NCBI GenBank assembly: GCA_009782085.1
Contig: WQUN01000046.1
Location: forward strand, 1-15,551
Direction of reading: 5' to 3'
Length of the DNA: 15,551 nucleotides
Source of the DNA: Bacillota bacterium
GTDB lineage: Bacteria; Bacillota; Clostridia; Lachnospirales; WQUN01
The first letter of the stretch is position 1; every line of letters starts with the position of its first letter. A model generated the notes under the pieces. It saw only the letters and a list, made by a program, of their open reading frames with translations. It did not search any database and was not told where the DNA came from. The position numbers and the translations under genes were made by a program. Shown here piece after piece: positions 13,915 through 15,551 of this stretch.

Positions 13915-14853
13915 ATGAAAATAGGCGTTTTGACCAGCGGGGGCGACGCGCCGGGGATGAACCCCTGCATCGCCTCCCTTGTCAGAGAAGCCTCGCGGCT
14001 CGGCCATCAGATAGTCGGGATCAGGCGGGGCTACGGGGGGATACTCTCGGGCGAGACCGTAGTTTTACGCCCGGAGGATGTTCCCGGCTTCTACAAGCTG
14101 GGCGGGACAGTGCTTTTGTGCGGCCGGCTTCCCGAATTGGAAGAACCCGGCACTCAAAAGCTGGCCGCCGAAAAGCTGGAGGCGATGGGCCTGGGCGCTC
14201 TGGTCGTCCTGGGCGGCGACGGGTCTTTCATGGGCGGCCTGGCCCTTTCAAAGTTTACCGGCATAAAAATCGTCGGCATACCTGCCACGATCGACAACAA
14301 CATATACGGGTCCGACTATACGCTGGGCTACGACACGGCCCTCAACAAGCTCACAGCGTACATCGACGACATCACCGACACCGGGCTGTCGATGGGCGGG
14401 CGTATTTTCCTGGTGGAGACTCTGGGCGCGCGCGAGGGATATTTCCCCTACGCCGCGTATGAAATGGGCATCGCGGATATGTGCGTGATCTGCGAGACTT
14501 CCCCGGCGGACGACGAGGTCGTTCATCAGATCGAGGAGAAACTTCGCGGCAAAAACGGGGGTTCCGTTATCGTGACTGTCGCGGAAGGGATGTACAGGAC
14601 GCAAATTTATTATGACAGATTGACGGAAGACGGGTATAAGGCAAAAATAAACATGATCGGCTACCAGCAGCGGGGCGGGACGCCCACCGCGAGGGAGAGG
14701 CTGCACGCCGCCCGTTTCGCGGAGGAAGCGCTGAAGGCCGTGGCCGATGACGGCGGCCAGGGCTGCCAATATGTCGTATACGCCGGGGGGCGGTACAAAC
14801 TGCTGCCGTTCGCGTACGCAGTGCGCAGGAAGCCCTTCGCGTTCCGCGCGTAG
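13915..14853 (+). CDS. 6-phosphofructokinase-family enzyme, ATP-type
   Basis: The 312-residue product belongs to the PfkA family, which phosphorylates a ketose 6-phosphate at C1. GVLTSGGDAPGMN (4-16) is the N-terminal glycine-rich motif. GGDGS at 100-104 has Gly rather than the Asp seen in pyrophosphate-dependent enzymes. PATIDNN at 123-129 keeps the catalytic Asp127. MIGYQQRGGTP (247-257) matches the QRGG sugar-phosphate motif. Departures from bacterial PfkA are TIDNN for TIDND, and ETLGAREG (168-175) where MGRxxG usually contacts the sugar phosphate. Nucleotide use is thus probably ATP, while the substrate could be a ketose phosphate other than fructose 6-phosphate. It starts 28 bases after the aldolase stop, with a poor ribosome site (a GGAAGG directly against the ATG). 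Confidence 0.9.
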   Translation: MKIGVLTSGGDAPGMNPCIASLVREASRLGHQIVGIRRGYGGILSGETVVLRPEDVPGFYKLGGTVLLCGRLPELEEPGTQKLAAEKLEAMGLGALVVLGGDGSFMGGLALSKFTGIKIVGIPATIDNNIYGSDYTLGYDTALNKLTAYIDDITDTGLSMGGRIFLVETLGAREGYFPYAAYEMGIADMCVICETSPADDEVVHQIEEKLRGKNGGSVIVTVAEGMYRTQIYYDRLTEDGYKAKINMIGYQQRGGTPTARERLHAARFAEEALKAVADDGGQGCQYVVYAGGRYKLLPFAYAVRRKPFAFRA

Positions 14854-14877
14854 AATCGCCCGCCATGGAGGAACGGA

Positions 14878-15551
14878 ATGATCGATCAGGATATGATGCG
14901 GATCCGCAATTTGAGCCAGGTCCTGGAATGTATACGGACGAGCGGCGGACCCTGCACAAAACGGGGCATTCAGGCCGGCACCGGTTTAAGCTGGGCCTCC
15001 GCGTCCGGGCTGACCGAAGAGCTGATACAGCAAGGCTATGTGATCGAAACAACGCGCCGGAGCGAAAACAGCCTGGGCCGGCCGGCCAAGGCGTATGATA
15101 TAAATCCGCGGCGAAATCTGTACATCGGCGTGGACATCAACGTCGAAAGCCTGCACCTGGCCGTAATAGACCTGAAATGCCGGTTGTTGTACACGGAGAG
15201 CAAAATGCTGGTGGAATACGAGCGGGACAGCATTGTCGGCATGGTGAAGGAGATGATCCGCCGGGCGCTGGACAGCGGCCCGGTAAACGCGGGCGAGGTA
15301 AAAGGCGTCGGCTTCGCGCTGATGAGCGTTGTGGACATCGAAAACGGCGTCGCCGTCTACTCGCAGCATTTTAAGGATTGGAAAAACGTCAGCATCCGCC
15401 GGATTTTTGAAGACGAATTCCGTTTGCCCGTGCTGGTGGAACACGATCCGACCTGTCTGGCCATCGCGGAGATGAATCTCGGGCACGGCAAGTTTAACAG
15501 CAAGGTCGTGTATTTGCGCGTTTCCCTTGGCATCGGCGTGAGTATCGTGCT
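14878..15551 (+). CDS. ROK-family transcriptional regulator, N-terminal part
   Basis: This frame is open from ATG 14878 to the right edge (224 codons), so the gene continues beyond the window. Residues 1-70 form a winged helix-turn-helix region ending in the SLGRPAKAYDINP segment typical of ROK repressors (NagC/Mlc/XylR type). The ROK domain follows, with YIGVDIN near 77-83 and VLVEHDPTCLAIAEMNLG in place of the usual 'E-N-D-x-N' block: the Asp is kept, but the preceding Asn is His. GGAGG lies six bases before the start, 24 bases after the phosphofructokinase stop. Such proteins sense a sugar or sugar phosphate and repress sugar genes. Control of the local mirrored promoters is likely but unproven. 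Another frame starting at 14865 overlaps it and is a shadow. Confidence 0.9.
   Translation, partial: MIDQDMMRIRNLSQVLECIRTSGGPCTKRGIQAGTGLSWASASGLTEELIQQGYVIETTRRSENSLGRPAKAYDINPRRNLYIGVDINVESLHLAVIDLKCRLLYTESKMLVEYERDSIVGMVKEMIRRALDSGPVNAGEVKGVGFALMSVVDIENGVAVYSQHFKDWKNVSIRRIFEDEFRLPVLVEHDPTCLAIAEMNLGHGKFNSKVVYLRVSLGIGVSIV

Overview
The window looks like a chromosomal segment from a G+C-rich member of the Bacillota, class Clostridia, probably an uncultured anaerobe. The evidence is strong AGGAGG-type ribosome sites, a C_GCAxxG_C_C-family protein, a DUF2935-type protein, a clostridial-style two-module GT-C glycosyltransferase, and A+T-rich promoters set among G+C-rich genes. There are no rRNA, tRNA, CRISPR or transposase genes.

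Region 1 (1-4663, minus strand) holds a DUF2935-like helical protein, a 1071-residue membrane protein that joins two GT-C glycosyltransferase modules, a GNAT acetyltransferase, and the start of a C_GCAxxG_C_C redox protein that runs off the left edge. Between the last two lies a compact inverted-repeat element made of two related hairpins whose stem bases covary.

Region 2 (4853-10330, plus strand) is a probable five-gene unit: nitroreductase, MBL-fold hydrolase, hydantoinase/oxoprolinase-type ATPase, sugar-isomerase-like TIM barrel, and a URO-D-family protein that is not HemE. A good sigma-A-type promoter precedes it. The substrate is unknown.

Region 3 (10351-15551) looks like a sugar-catabolic locus. 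An L-fucose/L-arabinose-isomerase-like enzyme is transcribed leftward, and ROK sugar kinase, class II ketose-bisphosphate aldolase, phosphofructokinase and a ROK-family regulator (cut by the window edge) are transcribed rightward. Together they could take an aldose through isomerisation, two phosphorylations and aldol cleavage to two trioses. The roughly 280-bp divergent control region is itself a large imperfect palindrome: each arm carries an extended -10 promoter followed by a nearly identical 16-bp site (15/16 match). The two sides therefore look like inverted copies of one promoter-operator module, the most striking non-coding signal here.
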